In this document: positions 43,563 through 52,826 of the stretch, piece after piece
Layout: every line of letters starts with the position of its first letter
How positions within the stretch are numbered: the first letter of the stretch is position 1
Assembly: GCF_000282095.2 (NCBI RefSeq)
Contig: NZ_AKKC02000002.1
Location: 496,001-560,000, forward strand
DNA: 64,000 nucleotides
Direction: 5' to 3'
Origin: Rhizobium sp. CF080
GTDB lineage: Bacteria > Pseudomonadota > Alphaproteobacteria > Rhizobiales > Rhizobiaceae
Translations under genes and position numbers: made by a program
The notes under the pieces: generated by a model
Databases searched by the model: none
What the model saw: the letters and a program-made list of their open reading frames with translations, nothing else
Told to the model about the DNA's origin: nothing

Positions 43563-44696
43563 ATGGCAAAAGCAGACTTTTACGAAACGCTGGGTGTCGG
43601 CAAGACCGCCGATGAGAAGGAGCTGAAAAGCGCCTTCCGCAAGCTCGCGATGAAATATCATCCCGACAAGAATCCGGGCGACGCAGAAGCCGAAAAGAAG
43701 TTCAAGGAGCTGGGCGAGGCCTACGAGACCTTGAAGGATCCCCAGAAGCGTGCGGCCTACGACCGCTTCGGCCATGCCGCCTTCGAGCAGGGCGGAATGG
43801 GCGGCGGTGGCGGCGGCTTCTCGGGCGCGGGCGCCGGTGGCTTCTCCGACATCTTCGAAGACATCTTTGGCGAAATGATGGGCGGCGGACGCGCCCGTCG
43901 ATCGTCGGGCGGTCGCGAACGCGGCGCCGACCTCCGCTACAATATGGAAATCACGCTGGAAGAGGCGTTTGCCGGCAAGACGGCGCAGATACGGGTTCCG
44001 ACCTCGATCACCTGCGACGTCTGTTCCGGTTCGGGCGCCAAGCCCGGCACGCAGCCGAAGACCTGCGGCACCTGCCAGGGTTCCGGTCGCGTGCGCGCAT
44101 CCCAAGGCTTCTTCTCGGTCGAGCGCACCTGCCCGACCTGCCACGGCCGCGGCCAGACGATCACCGATCCCTGCTCCAAGTGCCACGGCCAGGGTCGCGT
44201 CACCGAAGAGCGTTCGCTGTCGGTCAACATCCCGGCCGGCATCGAGGACGGCACCCGCATCCGCCTGCAGGGCGAAGGCGAGGCCGGCACGCGCGGCGGA
44301 CCTGCGGGAGATCTCTACATCTTCCTGTCGGTGAAGCCGCATCAGTTCTTCCAGCGCGACGGCGCGGACCTTTATTGCGCCGTGCCGATCTCCATGACGA
44401 CGGCCGCCCTCGGCGGCACGTTCGACGTGGCGACGCTCGACGGAACCAAGTCCCGCGTGACGGTGCCGGAAGGTACCCAGCCGGGCAAACAGTTCCGCCT
44501 GAAGAGCAAGGGCATGCCGGTACTGCGATCCTCGCAGACGGGCGATCTCTACATCCAGATCCAGATCGAAACGCCACAGAAGCTCACCAAGCGGCAGCGC
44601 GAACTGCTGCAGGAATTCGAGGAACTGTCCTCGAAGGAGAACAATCCGGAATCGACGGGCTTCTTCGCCCGGATGAAGGAATTCTTCGAGAACTGA
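43563..44696 (+). CDS. dnaJ: Hsp40 co-chaperone (DnaJ)
   Basis: Type I J-protein, 377 residues, stimulating DnaK ATPase. The J domain (2-70) has the HPD motif in [10 protein letters not shown]. The Gly/Phe region is about 75-115. The zinc region has four CxxCxGxG repeats: [24 protein letters not shown] and CSKCHGQG. The C-terminal domains end at [11 protein letters not shown]. The ATG at 43563 follows GGAGCCGGTTACC. It is second in the dnaK-dnaJ operon, closed by the terminator at 44717. Confidence 0.98.
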   Translation: MAKADFYETLGVGKTADEKELKSAFRKLAMKYHPDKNPGDAEAEKKFKELGEAYETLKDPQKRAAYDRFGHAAFEQGGMGGGGGGFSGAGAGGFSDIFEDIFGEMMGGGRARRSSGGRERGADLRYNMEITLEEAFAGKTAQIRVPTSITCDVCSGSGAKPGTQPKTCGTCQGSGRVRASQGFFSVERTCPTCHGRGQTITDPCSKCHGQGRVTEERSLSVNIPAGIEDGTRIRLQGEGEAGTRGGPAGDLYIFLSVKPHQFFQRDGADLYCAVPISMTTAALGGTFDVATLDGTKSRVTVPEGTQPGKQFRLKSKGMPVLRSSQTGDLYIQIQIETPQKLTKRQRELLQEFEELSSKENNPESTGFFARMKEFFEN

Positions 44697-44716
44697 GCTT
44701 CTGGAGCCCAAACTTT

Positions 44717-44753
44717 AAAGCCGTCCGCAACAAATCGTTGCGGACGGCTTTTT
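44717..44753 (+). terminator. Intrinsic terminator of dnaK-dnaJ
   Basis: AAAGCCGTCCGCAAC and GTTGCGGACGGCTTT form a perfect 15-bp stem with a 6-nt loop, ending in TTTTT. It starts 20 bp after the dnaJ stop. Confidence 0.92.
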
Positions 44754-44762
44754 CATGGGGGC

Positions 44763-45746
44763 CTAGAACGTGTCGCGGCCGCCGCTGCGCGGGTCGTTCA
44801 CCATATGCGGCTCATAGATGCCGGCACGCGCCATTCGCCTCCAGGGTCGGGCGATCTCCCCCGGATTGTGGTCGATATCGACGATTGCAAGCGAAGGCGT
44901 CGCATCTGCCCGGCATTGGGCCACCCATTCGCCGCTCGGAGCGGCGATCCCGGAAGGCGGCATGAAGCCGGGATAGGCGAGCACCGAGAAACTCACCCAG
45001 TATCTGTTGCTCGCCGCATGTCCCAGCGCCTCGGCCGCGAAGGCAGGCGTTGCGCCAGTGGTCGAGAACAGGACGCAATCGACATCGAGCTGCTCGTATT
45101 CCCTGAAGATTTCGGGAAAATGCGTTTCCATGCCGAGCGAGCAGCCGAAGCGGACGCCATCGACCTCGAAGGTCACCGGCGTCGAACCCGGCGTGTACAT
45201 GAAGGAGATCTTGGTGTTCGACAGCAGGCGCTCGTCATAGCGCGTCACCAGCTCTCCCCTGTCGGAGACGACATAAAGGCTGTTATGCGGCCGGTGCGGC
45301 TGGGTGAGCTGGTGCACGGAGCCGATCACCGCAAACAGCCCGAGTTCGCGGGCCAGTGCCCTCGTGGCATCCAGTTCTTCGCGCAGGACGGTCCATTCGA
45401 ACCGGCTCCAGTCGGACGGCCCGACCGGATCGCGGCCGGTCGAAGACATGATGCGCTTGTTGGGAGAGCAGGTCGCACCTTCAGGAAAGTGTATCACCCT
45501 GACGCTTGCCTTCTGTGCCTCGCGCATCAGGCGGCGCATTTCCTCGCCGCTTGCACGAAGCTCGGCGGCGCTGCGGGGATCGACATAGGGCGTAGTCTGC
45601 GCCACCGCCAGGCGCACCGATCTGGCCTGCGACCCTGGATCACTCGGGGCACTCTCGCGGATATGGCTGAGGGCTGCTGTATAGGATTCGCCCGTCTTTG
45701 CGGCACGGGCACGGACACGGCGCTTGAAATTTCCGTTCTGGGTCAT
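44763..45746 (-). CDS. Nitrilase-fold protein with altered catalytic residues
   Basis: A 327-residue protein of the carbon-nitrogen hydrolase fold. A basic N-terminal extension (MTQNGNFKRRVRARAAKTGE) precedes a nitrilase domain starting VRLAVAQTTPYV. Glu89 (HFPEGA) stands at the first catalytic position. The position expected for the catalytic Cys, five residues before FPE in SLGMETHFPE, is Gly205 (codon GGC). The expected Lys is probably Glu172 in RYDERLL. It therefore may be inactive or may use C202 or K179 nearby. Start at 45746 (ATG); a longer frame to 45788 exists. Substrate unknown. Confidence 0.8.
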   Translation of the reverse strand: MTQNGNFKRRVRARAAKTGESYTAALSHIRESAPSDPGSQARSVRLAVAQTTPYVDPRSAAELRASGEEMRRLMREAQKASVRVIHFPEGATCSPNKRIMSSTGRDPVGPSDWSRFEWTVLREELDATRALARELGLFAVIGSVHQLTQPHRPHNSLYVVSDRGELVTRYDERLLSNTKISFMYTPGSTPVTFEVDGVRFGCSLGMETHFPEIFREYEQLDVDCVLFSTTGATPAFAAEALGHAASNRYWVSFSVLAYPGFMPPSGIAAPSGEWVAQCRADATPSLAIVDIDHNPGEIARPWRRMARAGIYEPHMVNDPRSGGRDTF

Positions 45747-45950
45747 CTTGAGCCTTTCACGCCCCGGACGGAGTTCCCCAGCAACCACATCCGAAACGGT
45801 CGGACCAAGATAGCGACCCGAGACTGAAGTCCCTTTGCCTCCGTTTCAGGACCATGCTGGGGAAGGTCCGGGGAGGTTCGGCGTGGGCCACGCAAGAGCC
45901 AAGATGCAGAGGCGGCCTTGATTCGTCAACTCGGGTCGGGGACGTCTATG

Positions 45951-46532
45951 TCAGGCCAGCGACTGGATCGACGCGCTGGCGAGGATCATGGCGAAGAGCA
46001 CGAGGCAGGCGGCGGCGATGCGGCGCACGACGAACGGCTTCACCTCGAAACGGTCGGTCCGCCGCATCAGGCTGCCGAAGGCGATCCAGCCATTGGCGGC
46101 CAGGAGCACCAGTCCGGCAAACAGCGCAAGCCAGGGCGCGAGTTGGGTGAGGCCGCCATGCGGCATGATGACGAGCGCGATGATCAGCGCCTTGGGGTTC
46201 AAAACCGTGGTGACGAAGACCTGCCGGACGGAAATTTCCACGGCGTCCTTCGCCTGTTTTTCGGACGTCCATAAACGATACCCCAAATAGAGCACCCAGA
46301 CGCCCGCCGCGAGCTTCGCCCAGACCGAAGCCTGCGGGTAGGCATCGAAGAAAGGCGCGGCAAGCGTCGCCACCGGCACGATCACCAGCAGGTAACCGCC
46401 GAGTTCGCCGGCGATCAGGGGCAGGCCCTTCAGCCAGCCGCGCGCATACCCGCCAAGCGCCATCAGCGTATTGGTCGGCCCTGGCGTGCAGAGAAGCAGG
46501 AGGATGGCGAGGGTAAATTCCGGAACGGTCAT
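45951..46532 (-). CDS. LysE/RhtB-family amino-acid exporter
   Basis: Inner-membrane exporter of about 193 residues with six hydrophobic segments. The family opening is FTLAILLLLCTPGPTNTLMALGGYARG, with the CTPGPTN pattern typical of the superfamily. VTTVLNPKALIIALVIMP is the conserved LNPKA segment. The start at 46532 (MTVPEFTLA) is chosen over 46559. It could export a hydrophobic or small neutral amino acid or homoserine lactone-like compound; the substrate is not evident. Monocistronic. Confidence 0.88.
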   Translation of the reverse strand: MTVPEFTLAILLLLCTPGPTNTLMALGGYARGWLKGLPLIAGELGGYLLVIVPVATLAAPFFDAYPQASVWAKLAAGVWVLYLGYRLWTSEKQAKDAVEISVRQVFVTTVLNPKALIIALVIMPHGGLTQLAPWLALFAGLVLLAANGWIAFGSLMRRTDRFEVKPFVVRRIAAACLVLFAMILASASIQSLA

Positions 46533-46620
46533 GCAACTGCCTGTCGAAGTGGCCGGCATGGTCCGGCCCCTCCTTCTCTATCAGCATTTTCAGCACACCG
46601 ATTGATACCCATCAATCCGC

Positions 46621-46929
46621 TTAGTTTATCGGCCGCGGCATGCGGACCACAAACCAGCCGAGATATTTTTGGATCGCCGGCGCGATGACAAATACGATCG
46701 ACAGAACCATGATCGGCGCGATCAGGATCGTTCGATGCCACACGGCCCAACCCTCGGTGAGCGGCGTGAGAATATAGAGAAGCGTCGTGATCAACGGGTA
46801 GACCGCGAGGATCATCACGATCGCGAGACGCGCCTTCGAAGGATTGACGCGGGCGGGCGTGGGCTGCAATTGGGCCTCCGGGGCTTGGTTTCCGCTATCG
46901 GAACTGAGGGCGAAAGTTGCTGTGGTCAT
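46621..46929 (-). CDS. Two-helix membrane protein divergent from tetR
   Basis: A 102-residue protein, MTTATFALSSDSGNQAPEAQ, with a polar 45-residue N-terminus and two membrane helices (RLAIVMILAVYPLITTLLYIL and RTILIAPIMVLSIVFVIAPAI, each read from its start). The helix pair resembles the membrane tail of antibiotic-biosynthesis-monooxygenase-superfamily proteins, though the enzymatic domain is missing. A TetR gene is divergent and two palindromes lie between them, so this is the probable target gene of that regulator. Confidence 0.7.
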   Translation of the reverse strand: MTTATFALSSDSGNQAPEAQLQPTPARVNPSKARLAIVMILAVYPLITTLLYILTPLTEGWAVWHRTILIAPIMVLSIVFVIAPAIQKYLGWFVVRMPRPIN

Positions 46930-46942
46930 AAGGGCATCTATA

Positions 46943-46991
46943 GAAACGGCCCGTTTCGATTGATGCATATAACGAAACGAGGCGTTTCGTT
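46943..46991. promoter_or_regulatory. Twin palindromic operators of the TetR regulator
   Basis: GAAACGG-C-CCGTTTC at 46943-46957 is a perfect 15-bp palindrome. AACGAAACG-AGG-CGTTTCGTT at 46971-46991 is a perfect 21-bp palindrome. Both share GAAACG/CGTTTC. They lie in the 111-bp divergent spacer, one near each gene, which suits autoregulation plus control of the membrane protein. Confidence 0.75.
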
Positions 46992-47040
46992 CAAGCGGGA
47001 TTCGTATTATGCCGATTGAAACTTTGCTTGGGGGATCTTC

Positions 47041-47643
47041 ATGACGGGAAAAACGGCCGCGGAGGCCCGCCGCACATCGATCGGCGCACAACGCAATCCC
47101 GCCAGCCAGGATGCCATTCTCCAGGCGGCGGAGGAGATCCTCGTCGAGAATGGGCTGGGATCGTTTTCGATCGAGGCCGTCGCCAGGCGAGCCCATGCGG
47201 GCAAGCCGACGATCTATCGGTGGTGGCCCAACCGCGCGATCCTGCTTCTGGATGTCTACCATCGCCAGAAATACGTCGACATCGCACCTGATACCGGCAC
47301 GATCGAGACCGATATTTTCCAGCTCTTGAGCGGGCTGTTCGAGTTCTGGAGCGCTGGCCATGGGGGGGCCGTTTTCCGCTCGGTCATCGCCGAGGCCCAG
47401 ACCGATCCGGCGGCCTGCAAGGCGGTCGCCGCCTACATGGCAGACCGATATCGGCAGGGCGGCGAGATATTTCGCCGGGCAAAGGCCCGAGGCGACGTGG
47501 CCGACTGGGTCGTACCGGAGCTCGCCATGGAGATCATAACGAGCTTTGCGTGGAAACGACTGCTCACCGACCGGCTGGATATGACGCCGGAAGAGCTGCG
47601 CCTCGTGGTTCGACACCTCGTCCATGGCTTCGAGGTCACATAA
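47041..47643 (+). CDS. TetR-family transcriptional regulator
   Basis: A 200-residue regulator. The helix-turn-helix is SIEAVARRAHAGKPTIYRWWPNR, preceded by DAILQAAEEILVENGLGSF, both standard for TetR. The C-terminal ligand domain is of the TetR_C_11-like kind with FRSVIAEAQTDPAACKAVAAY. The start at 47041 is the first ATG. Two perfect palindromes just upstream are its likely binding sites. The ligand is unknown. Confidence 0.9.
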   Translation: MTGKTAAEARRTSIGAQRNPASQDAILQAAEEILVENGLGSFSIEAVARRAHAGKPTIYRWWPNRAILLLDVYHRQKYVDIAPDTGTIETDIFQLLSGLFEFWSAGHGGAVFRSVIAEAQTDPAACKAVAAYMADRYRQGGEIFRRAKARGDVADWVVPELAMEIITSFAWKRLLTDRLDMTPEELRLVVRHLVHGFEVT

Positions 47644-47744
47644 GTCTCCGGCACATCGTGCGACCCCACCTCGGCTTTGGCGGGCAGCGCCCTAAATAGC
47701 AGCGCGGGCCGCAATCACGTCCCGCAGCGACCTTAAGGAACCGG

Positions 47745-48923
47745 ATGAGCGAGACAGAGCACCACTGGCTTCGAAAGGACGACGGCCGATCGACCAAGGC
47801 GAGCTTTCCCGAGCTGTTCTTCGATCTCGTCTTCGTTTTCGCGCTGATCCAGCTTTCCGAGACGCTTGCCTCGGATTTCAGCTTCGGCATCGCCGCCGAG
47901 GCCATCCTCTTCATCTTCGCGCTCTGGTGGGTGTGGATCCACACGACCTGGGTCACGAACCTCCTCGATACCGAAATCGAACCCGTCAGGCTGCTGCTCT
48001 TCGCGCTGATGTTCTGCGGCATCGTGCTGGCGATCGCGCTGCCGAAAGCCTTCACCGACATGGGGCTCGCCTTCGCGCTCGCCTATTCGGCGATGCAGCT
48101 CATCCGCTCGCTGTTTGCTCTCTATGCCTTCCGCGGAACCGATGCCGCCTCGTTCATGACCTTCTTCCGGATCACCATATGGCTGATCATTTCAAGCGCG
48201 CTGTGGATCGCCGGCGGGCTTGTCGAGCCGCAGATGCGGGTGATCCTGTGGATCGCGGCGCTTGCCATCGAATATGCCGGGCCGGCGATGCGCTACTGGG
48301 TGCCGTCGATCGGCGCCTCGCCGCCCGAAACCCTCGACATCAACGGCGAACATCTGGCCGAACGCTGCGCTCTGTTCGTCATCATCGCGCTCGGCGAGAC
48401 CATTTTGACCACCGGCAAGAACGCCGCGAGCCACATGGACAATGCCGGCACGCCGCTGGTGCTCTGCTGCGCGTTTCTCTCGACCGTCGCCATGTGGTGG
48501 ATCTACTTTCACGACGGCCAGGAAAAGGCGGCCGACAAGGCGGAAGAGACCGCCGAGCCGCAGGCCACCGCCCAGCATCTCTTCACCTACGGCCACCTGC
48601 CGATCGTCGCCGGCATCATCCTCACCGCCGTCGGCGAGGATTTCAGCCTTTCGCATCCCGATGAAAGAGGTTCCTACGTCCACGCGCTGGCGCTGCTCGG
48701 CGGGCCGATCCTGTTCCTTGCCGGCATGGCCGGGATGAAGACGGTCTCGTCGCGCATCATGCCCTATTCACATATCGCCGGCATCGTCCTTCTCGCCGCC
48801 TGCTTCCTGCTGGTACCCTTCATTGCCAATTTCGCGATGCAGGTCCTCGCCACAGCGATCCTGCTCCTCGTCGCCACCTGGGAATATGTCGCGCTCAAAC
48901 GGCGCATGCCCCGTGCCGCCTGA
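47745..48923 (+). CDS. Low-temperature-requirement A (LtrA) family membrane protein
   Basis: A polytopic protein of 392 residues with about 11-12 membrane helices. The family signatures are clear: SFPELFFDLVFVFALIQLSETL at the N-terminus, WWVWIHTTWVTNLLD, HLAERCALFVIIALGETIL and the later AMWWIYF. LtrA proteins are widespread and poorly characterised; the name comes from a Listeria cold-growth phenotype. It is monocistronic, with AAGGAACCGG before the ATG. Confidence 0.88.
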   Translation: MSETEHHWLRKDDGRSTKASFPELFFDLVFVFALIQLSETLASDFSFGIAAEAILFIFALWWVWIHTTWVTNLLDTEIEPVRLLLFALMFCGIVLAIALPKAFTDMGLAFALAYSAMQLIRSLFALYAFRGTDAASFMTFFRITIWLIISSALWIAGGLVEPQMRVILWIAALAIEYAGPAMRYWVPSIGASPPETLDINGEHLAERCALFVIIALGETILTTGKNAASHMDNAGTPLVLCCAFLSTVAMWWIYFHDGQEKAADKAEETAEPQATAQHLFTYGHLPIVAGIILTAVGEDFSLSHPDERGSYVHALALLGGPILFLAGMAGMKTVSSRIMPYSHIAGIVLLAACFLLVPFIANFAMQVLATAILLLVATWEYVALKRRMPRAA

Positions 48924-48938
48924 GCGGCGATCGGGTGA

Positions 48939-49145
48939 TCAATAATGCGGCGGCCTGGTGATAGAAGGCGCTTCCAGCGAGGATTCCTCCAGCGAAAGAA
49001 ACCGCTCGGTTAGCCGGTCGAGCTTGGCGCGGGTCTGCTCCATCACCTTCCACTGCTCGGCGAGCTGGTCGGACAGTTCCTCGATCACCTTGGCCTGATG
49101 GGCGGCCAGCTCCTCGAGCTTGACCAGCCTTTCCTCGTCACTCAC
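48939..49145 (-). CDS. slyX: SlyX family protein
   Basis: A 68-residue coiled-coil protein. DEERLVKLEELAAHQAKVIEELS and KLDRLTERFLSL are regular heptads, ending in the family tail PPHY. The GTG at 49145 is the only workable start (GTG AGT GAC GAG), overlapping the cupin stop by 8 bp, so it is translated with that gene. The role of SlyX is not established. Confidence 0.88.
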   Translation of the reverse strand: MSDEERLVKLEELAAHQAKVIEELSDQLAEQWKVMEQTRAKLDRLTERFLSLEESSLEAPSITRPPHY

Positions 49146-49695
49146 CCGTCGTTTCCTTTGCTACTTTCTTGGCGGCCTTTGCGGCGCGCACCTTGTCCGG
49201 CATGCCGTCATGGTCCCCGAGTGGCCGCTCCGGTGCGTCGTCCCACCAGTCGGGGCGGATCGTTTTCAGGTCGAGATTCTTCGGATAGAAAAGCCGGTTT
49301 TCGTCCTTGTTGGCCTCCCCGATCACCAAAAGGCGCACTTCCGCATCCGTGTTATTGATGAAGGTATGCGAAATCCCCGTACCGGCCGGGAAGCCGACCG
49401 AGTCGCCCGGTTTCAGGGGATAGACCTCGCCATCCAGCCAGACCTCCGGATTGCCTTCGATCACGTAGATGAATTCTTCCTCGAGCTCCTCCGCATGCGG
49501 AAAGGAGGTGCGGCGGCCGGGTGGCAGGCGATGATGATGAATGCCTAGCCGCCTCAGGCCGAACTGCCGGGCGAGCGCGGCGCCGAAGCCCATCAGCTCG
49601 TCATCACCGCGATAGTGTTTCTCCTGGGGCTTTTCCACCTCGCTCCAGTGGCGGATACAGGAAGGGCGGTCCCCGTCACGGGTCGGATCGGTCAT
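49138..49695 (-). CDS. Cupin-domain protein
   Basis: A 185-residue single-cupin protein from the ATG at 49695 (MTDPTRDGDRPSCIRHW). Cupin motif 1 is SFPHAEELEEEFIYVIEGNPEVWLDG, with the His and Glu metal ligands. Motif 2 is PAGTGISHTFINNT with the last His. The C-terminus is basic (KVRAAKAAKKVAKETTGE). It may be a small oxidoreductase or sugar/isomerase relative; no substrate can be read. slyX is coupled downstream. Confidence 0.85.
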   Translation of the reverse strand: MTDPTRDGDRPSCIRHWSEVEKPQEKHYRGDDELMGFGAALARQFGLRRLGIHHHRLPPGRRTSFPHAEELEEEFIYVIEGNPEVWLDGEVYPLKPGDSVGFPAGTGISHTFINNTDAEVRLLVIGEANKDENRLFYPKNLDLKTIRPDWWDDAPERPLGDHDGMPDKVRAAKAAKKVAKETTGE

Positions 49696-49765
49696 GTCGC
49701 AGGCTCCTTTTGGAGCCCGCACATTAGCCGACCGGAACCGCCCGGTCCATGTTTCAGGTCGAAGA

Positions 49766-51265
49766 TCAGGCGCGAAGGCGCGGGCGCTCAGTGCGGGTCT
49801 CGCGCACAGCCCTCGTCTTGAAACGGCCGAGCAGCGCCGCCAGCCGGCCGCTGATGCCGACCAGGCTCTGGGTCGAGGCGTTGGTCTCTTCCATCAGCGC
49901 GGCATTCTGCTGGGTGATCTGGTCCATGTTGCGGATCGCGGAGTTGATCTCCTCGATGCCGGAAGCCTGTTCCTGGGCCGAGCGGGCGATCGACGAGATA
50001 TGTTCGTCGATCGATTTCACACGTCCGCCAATGCCGACCAGCGCCTGTCCCGTCTTGTTGACGAGCTCGACGCCGCGATGGACGTCCGTCGAGGACTGGT
50101 CGATCAGTTCCTTGATTTCCTTGGCGGCCGCGGCGGAGCGCTGCGCCAGTTCGCGGACTTCCTGCGCGACGACGGCAAAACCCTTGCCCTGTTCGCCGGC
50201 ACGGGCCGCTTCGACACCGGCGTTCAGTGCCAGAAGATTGGTCTGGAAGGCAATCTCGTCGATGGCGCCGATGATCTGGGTCATCTTCTGCGAGGACTGC
50301 TCGATGTCGCCCATCGCGGCAATCGCTTCCTCGACCACCTTGCCGGAGCGGACCGTCTCGGACGCGGATTCACGCACGATCACCTGCACTTCGCGGGTCC
50401 GCTGCGCGGCCTGGCCGGAAATCGTGGTGATCTCTTCGAGTGCCGCCGCCGTCTGTTCGAGCGCGGAGGCCTGCTGCTCCGTGCGCTTGGCCATGTTCTC
50501 GGCCGCAGACGAAATCCCGCCCGCCTCGGCGCGCACGTGCTCGACCGAGCTGCTGATCTCGCGCATTGCCGCGTCGAGTTCGGAAATCGAGGAATTGTAG
50601 TTCTGCTGCAGTCCGGCGAAGCTCGGCGCCAGTTCCTGCCAGAGTTCGGATGTCAGGTCGCCGCCGGAAAGGCTCGTCAGCGCCGCTTCGAGCGCCGCAA
50701 GCGCCGCGTCCTGCTCGAGCTTGGCCTTTTCCCGTTCGGCTTCCACCTGCTTGCGCTCGTCGCCCAGCGCCTCGAGATAGACCGAGATGGAGTAGTCCAT
50801 GTCCAGCAGGGCCGCCTTGACCACGGAGGAGAGATGTTCGGAAAGCACCTTCGCCTTCTTCTCCTGGAAGAAACCGCTCATCTCCTGGCTGACCACGGCG
50901 CGGATGATGCCGTCGAGGATCAGCGCATAACCGCCGATATACCAGCGCGGCTCGAGGCCGAGACGGGCATGGGTTCGGCCGATCGTGGAGACCGCGTCGA
51001 CATAGGCGCCATCGTATTTGCCGGAGGCGATGGCATCCCAATGGGTGACCTGGCGGCTCTTGGCCTGGGCGATATGGCCATCGTTGGAGAAGAACTTCGC
51101 GGTCTGCGGATTACCCTTTACCTTGCGGTAGAAGGCATCCAGCGCACCGCCGATCGCGTCCTTGATGGCCGGCCGGATCTCGGCCAGAGACCGGCGCTGC
51201 TCCTGGCCAAGGCCGATGAAGTCAAGGCGCTCGGCGAGATCGGCTTTGTGGTTCTGGTCTTTCAT
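49766..51265 (-). CDS. Globin-coupled methyl-accepting chemotaxis protein
   Basis: A cytoplasmic oxygen-sensing chemoreceptor, 499 residues, no membrane helix. The N-terminal protoglobin domain (about 10-175) has the proximal haem His99 in [20 protein letters not shown] coiled segment ([19 protein letters not shown]) joins it to the signalling domain. Its tip [20 protein letters not shown] is the standard site that contacts CheA/CheW. It resembles HemAT and rhizobial soluble MCPs. No che genes are nearby. It is monocistronic, with a strong GGAGACCTCCC leader before the ATG at 51265. Confidence 0.93.
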   Translation of the reverse strand: MKDQNHKADLAERLDFIGLGQEQRRSLAEIRPAIKDAIGGALDAFYRKVKGNPQTAKFFSNDGHIAQAKSRQVTHWDAIASGKYDGAYVDAVSTIGRTHARLGLEPRWYIGGYALILDGIIRAVVSQEMSGFFQEKKAKVLSEHLSSVVKAALLDMDYSISVYLEALGDERKQVEAEREKAKLEQDAALAALEAALTSLSGGDLTSELWQELAPSFAGLQQNYNSSISELDAAMREISSSVEHVRAEAGGISSAAENMAKRTEQQASALEQTAAALEEITTISGQAAQRTREVQVIVRESASETVRSGKVVEEAIAAMGDIEQSSQKMTQIIGAIDEIAFQTNLLALNAGVEAARAGEQGKGFAVVAQEVRELAQRSAAAAKEIKELIDQSSTDVHRGVELVNKTGQALVGIGGRVKSIDEHISSIARSAQEQASGIEEINSAIRNMDQITQQNAALMEETNASTQSLVGISGRLAALLGRFKTRAVRETRTERPRLRA

Positions 51266-51658
51266 GGGAGGTCTCCGGAGTTAAAAGGATCCACGCGGCC
51301 ATCCGGACAGAAGATGCATATGCGTGCTCAGGCATCTCTAGGAGCGAAGCTTTAACGGGCTGTTAGCCATACCCCCTAGGTTTTGAGTAATCATAAGTTG
51401 GCATTGCACTCGGGGAGTTTCGGTGTCGAAGGCTGGGCGGGAAATTCCCGGCGGGACAACCTTTCGTAGGGAAGGTACGGATCGGGATTCGTCTTTTCAA
51501 TCAACGAGATCATTCGACGACGGCCGACCGGATAGGTTGTAAAACATGGCGGCGGCGGCTGGCGCGAGGCCACCTAAAAAGCCTCCCCGAAAGCGAGAGC
51601 TTGCCATCGGGGCTTCGAGCCCTTAGCTCCTGTTTCACGACGAATCCGAAGATTCCCG
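51266..51658. other. Intergenic region with one hairpin
   Basis: About 390 bp between divergent genes. Open frames here lack ribosome sites. Read leftward, AAGCCCCGA (51625 downward) pairs with TCGGGG followed by AGGCTTTTTAG (51576 region), a possible terminator with no visible upstream gene. Nothing else is recognised; promoters for recF and the chemoreceptor must lie here. Confidence 0.4.
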
Positions 51659-52783
51659 ATGGCGCAGAAGACCTCCCTTTCCCGGCTGAAGCTCACCGAT
51701 TTCCGCAATTACGCGGAAGCGGCGCTGCCGCTCGACGGGCGGCATGTGGTGCTGACCGGCGAGAACGGTGCGGGCAAGACCAATCTGCTCGAAGCCGTCT
51801 CCTTCCTGTCGCCGGGTCGCGGGCTGCGCCGGGCCGTGCTGTCCGACGTGACGCGCGTCGGGGCTGCCGGTGGTTTCACCATCTTCGCGGATATCGACGG
51901 CATGGATGGCGAGGTCTCGATCGGCACCGGCATCGAGCCGGGTGAAGGCGAGAGCGTCGCCCGCAAGCTCAGGATCAACGGTACGCCGGCCAAATCGACC
52001 GAGGAGCTTACCGATCACTTGAGCGTCCTCTGGCTGACGCCGGCGATGGACGGGCTTTTCACCGGTGCCTCATCGGACCGCCGCCGTTTCCTCGATCGCC
52101 TCGTCCTGTCGCTCGATCCCGCCCATGGCCGGCGGGCGAGCGATTTCGAACGGGCCATGCGCAGCCGCAACCGACTGCTGTCGGAGGGCCGTTTCGACCC
52201 CTCCTGGCTGTCCGCTATCGAGGCACAGATGGCCGGCCTCGGCATCGCCATGGCCGCGGCCCGACAGGAGATGCTCGGGCTTCTGAGGGCCCTATCCGGC
52301 AATTCCGGCGAAACCCCGTTCCCGACGCCGGTGCTGGCACTCCAGGGCTTCATGGACGGTGCGATGGACCGACCGGCAGCCGATCTCGAGGAAGACTATC
52401 TCGACATGCTGCGCAACGGCCGCAACCGCGATGCCGCAGCGGGCCGGACGCTCGACGGGCCGCATCGCTCCGACCTGCTGGTGCGTCACCGCGAAAAGGA
52501 CATGGAGGCCGAGCGCTGCTCGACCGGCGAACAGAAGGCGCTGCTGATCGGCCTCGTGCTTGCCCATGCACGGCTCACCGCCGACATGACGGGGTATGCG
52601 CCGATCCTGCTGCTCGACGAGATCGCCGCTCATCTCGACGAAGGCCGGCGGGCCGCACTCTTCGATCTCGTTCACGGTCTCGGAGGGCAGTCCTTCATGA
52701 CCGGCACCGACCGCTCGATGTTTTCCGCGCTGGCCGACCGGGCGCAGTTTTTTACCGTCGCGCATGGCGGCATCGGCGATTGA
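51659..52783 (+). CDS. recF: DNA replication/repair protein RecF
   Basis: SMC-like ATPase that loads RecA at gaps with RecOR, 374 residues. Walker A is VVLTGENGAGKTNLLEAV near residue 35. The central RFLDRLVLSLDPAHGRR and ABC-like signature STGEQKALLIGLVLAHA precede Walker B PILLLDEIAAHLD. The start MAQKTSLSRLKLTDFRNY is typical. It is not next to dnaN or gyrB here, as is normal in rhizobia. A moeB-type gene follows after 43 bp. Confidence 0.95.
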   Translation: MAQKTSLSRLKLTDFRNYAEAALPLDGRHVVLTGENGAGKTNLLEAVSFLSPGRGLRRAVLSDVTRVGAAGGFTIFADIDGMDGEVSIGTGIEPGEGESVARKLRINGTPAKSTEELTDHLSVLWLTPAMDGLFTGASSDRRRFLDRLVLSLDPAHGRRASDFERAMRSRNRLLSEGRFDPSWLSAIEAQMAGLGIAMAAARQEMLGLLRALSGNSGETPFPTPVLALQGFMDGAMDRPAADLEEDYLDMLRNGRNRDAAAGRTLDGPHRSDLLVRHREKDMEAERCSTGEQKALLIGLVLAHARLTADMTGYAPILLLDEIAAHLDEGRRAALFDLVHGLGGQSFMTGTDRSMFSALADRAQFFTVAHGGIGD

Positions 52784-52826
52784 AATCCATCTTACACGGC
52801 CCGACGGCCGGTGATATGGTTGCGTC

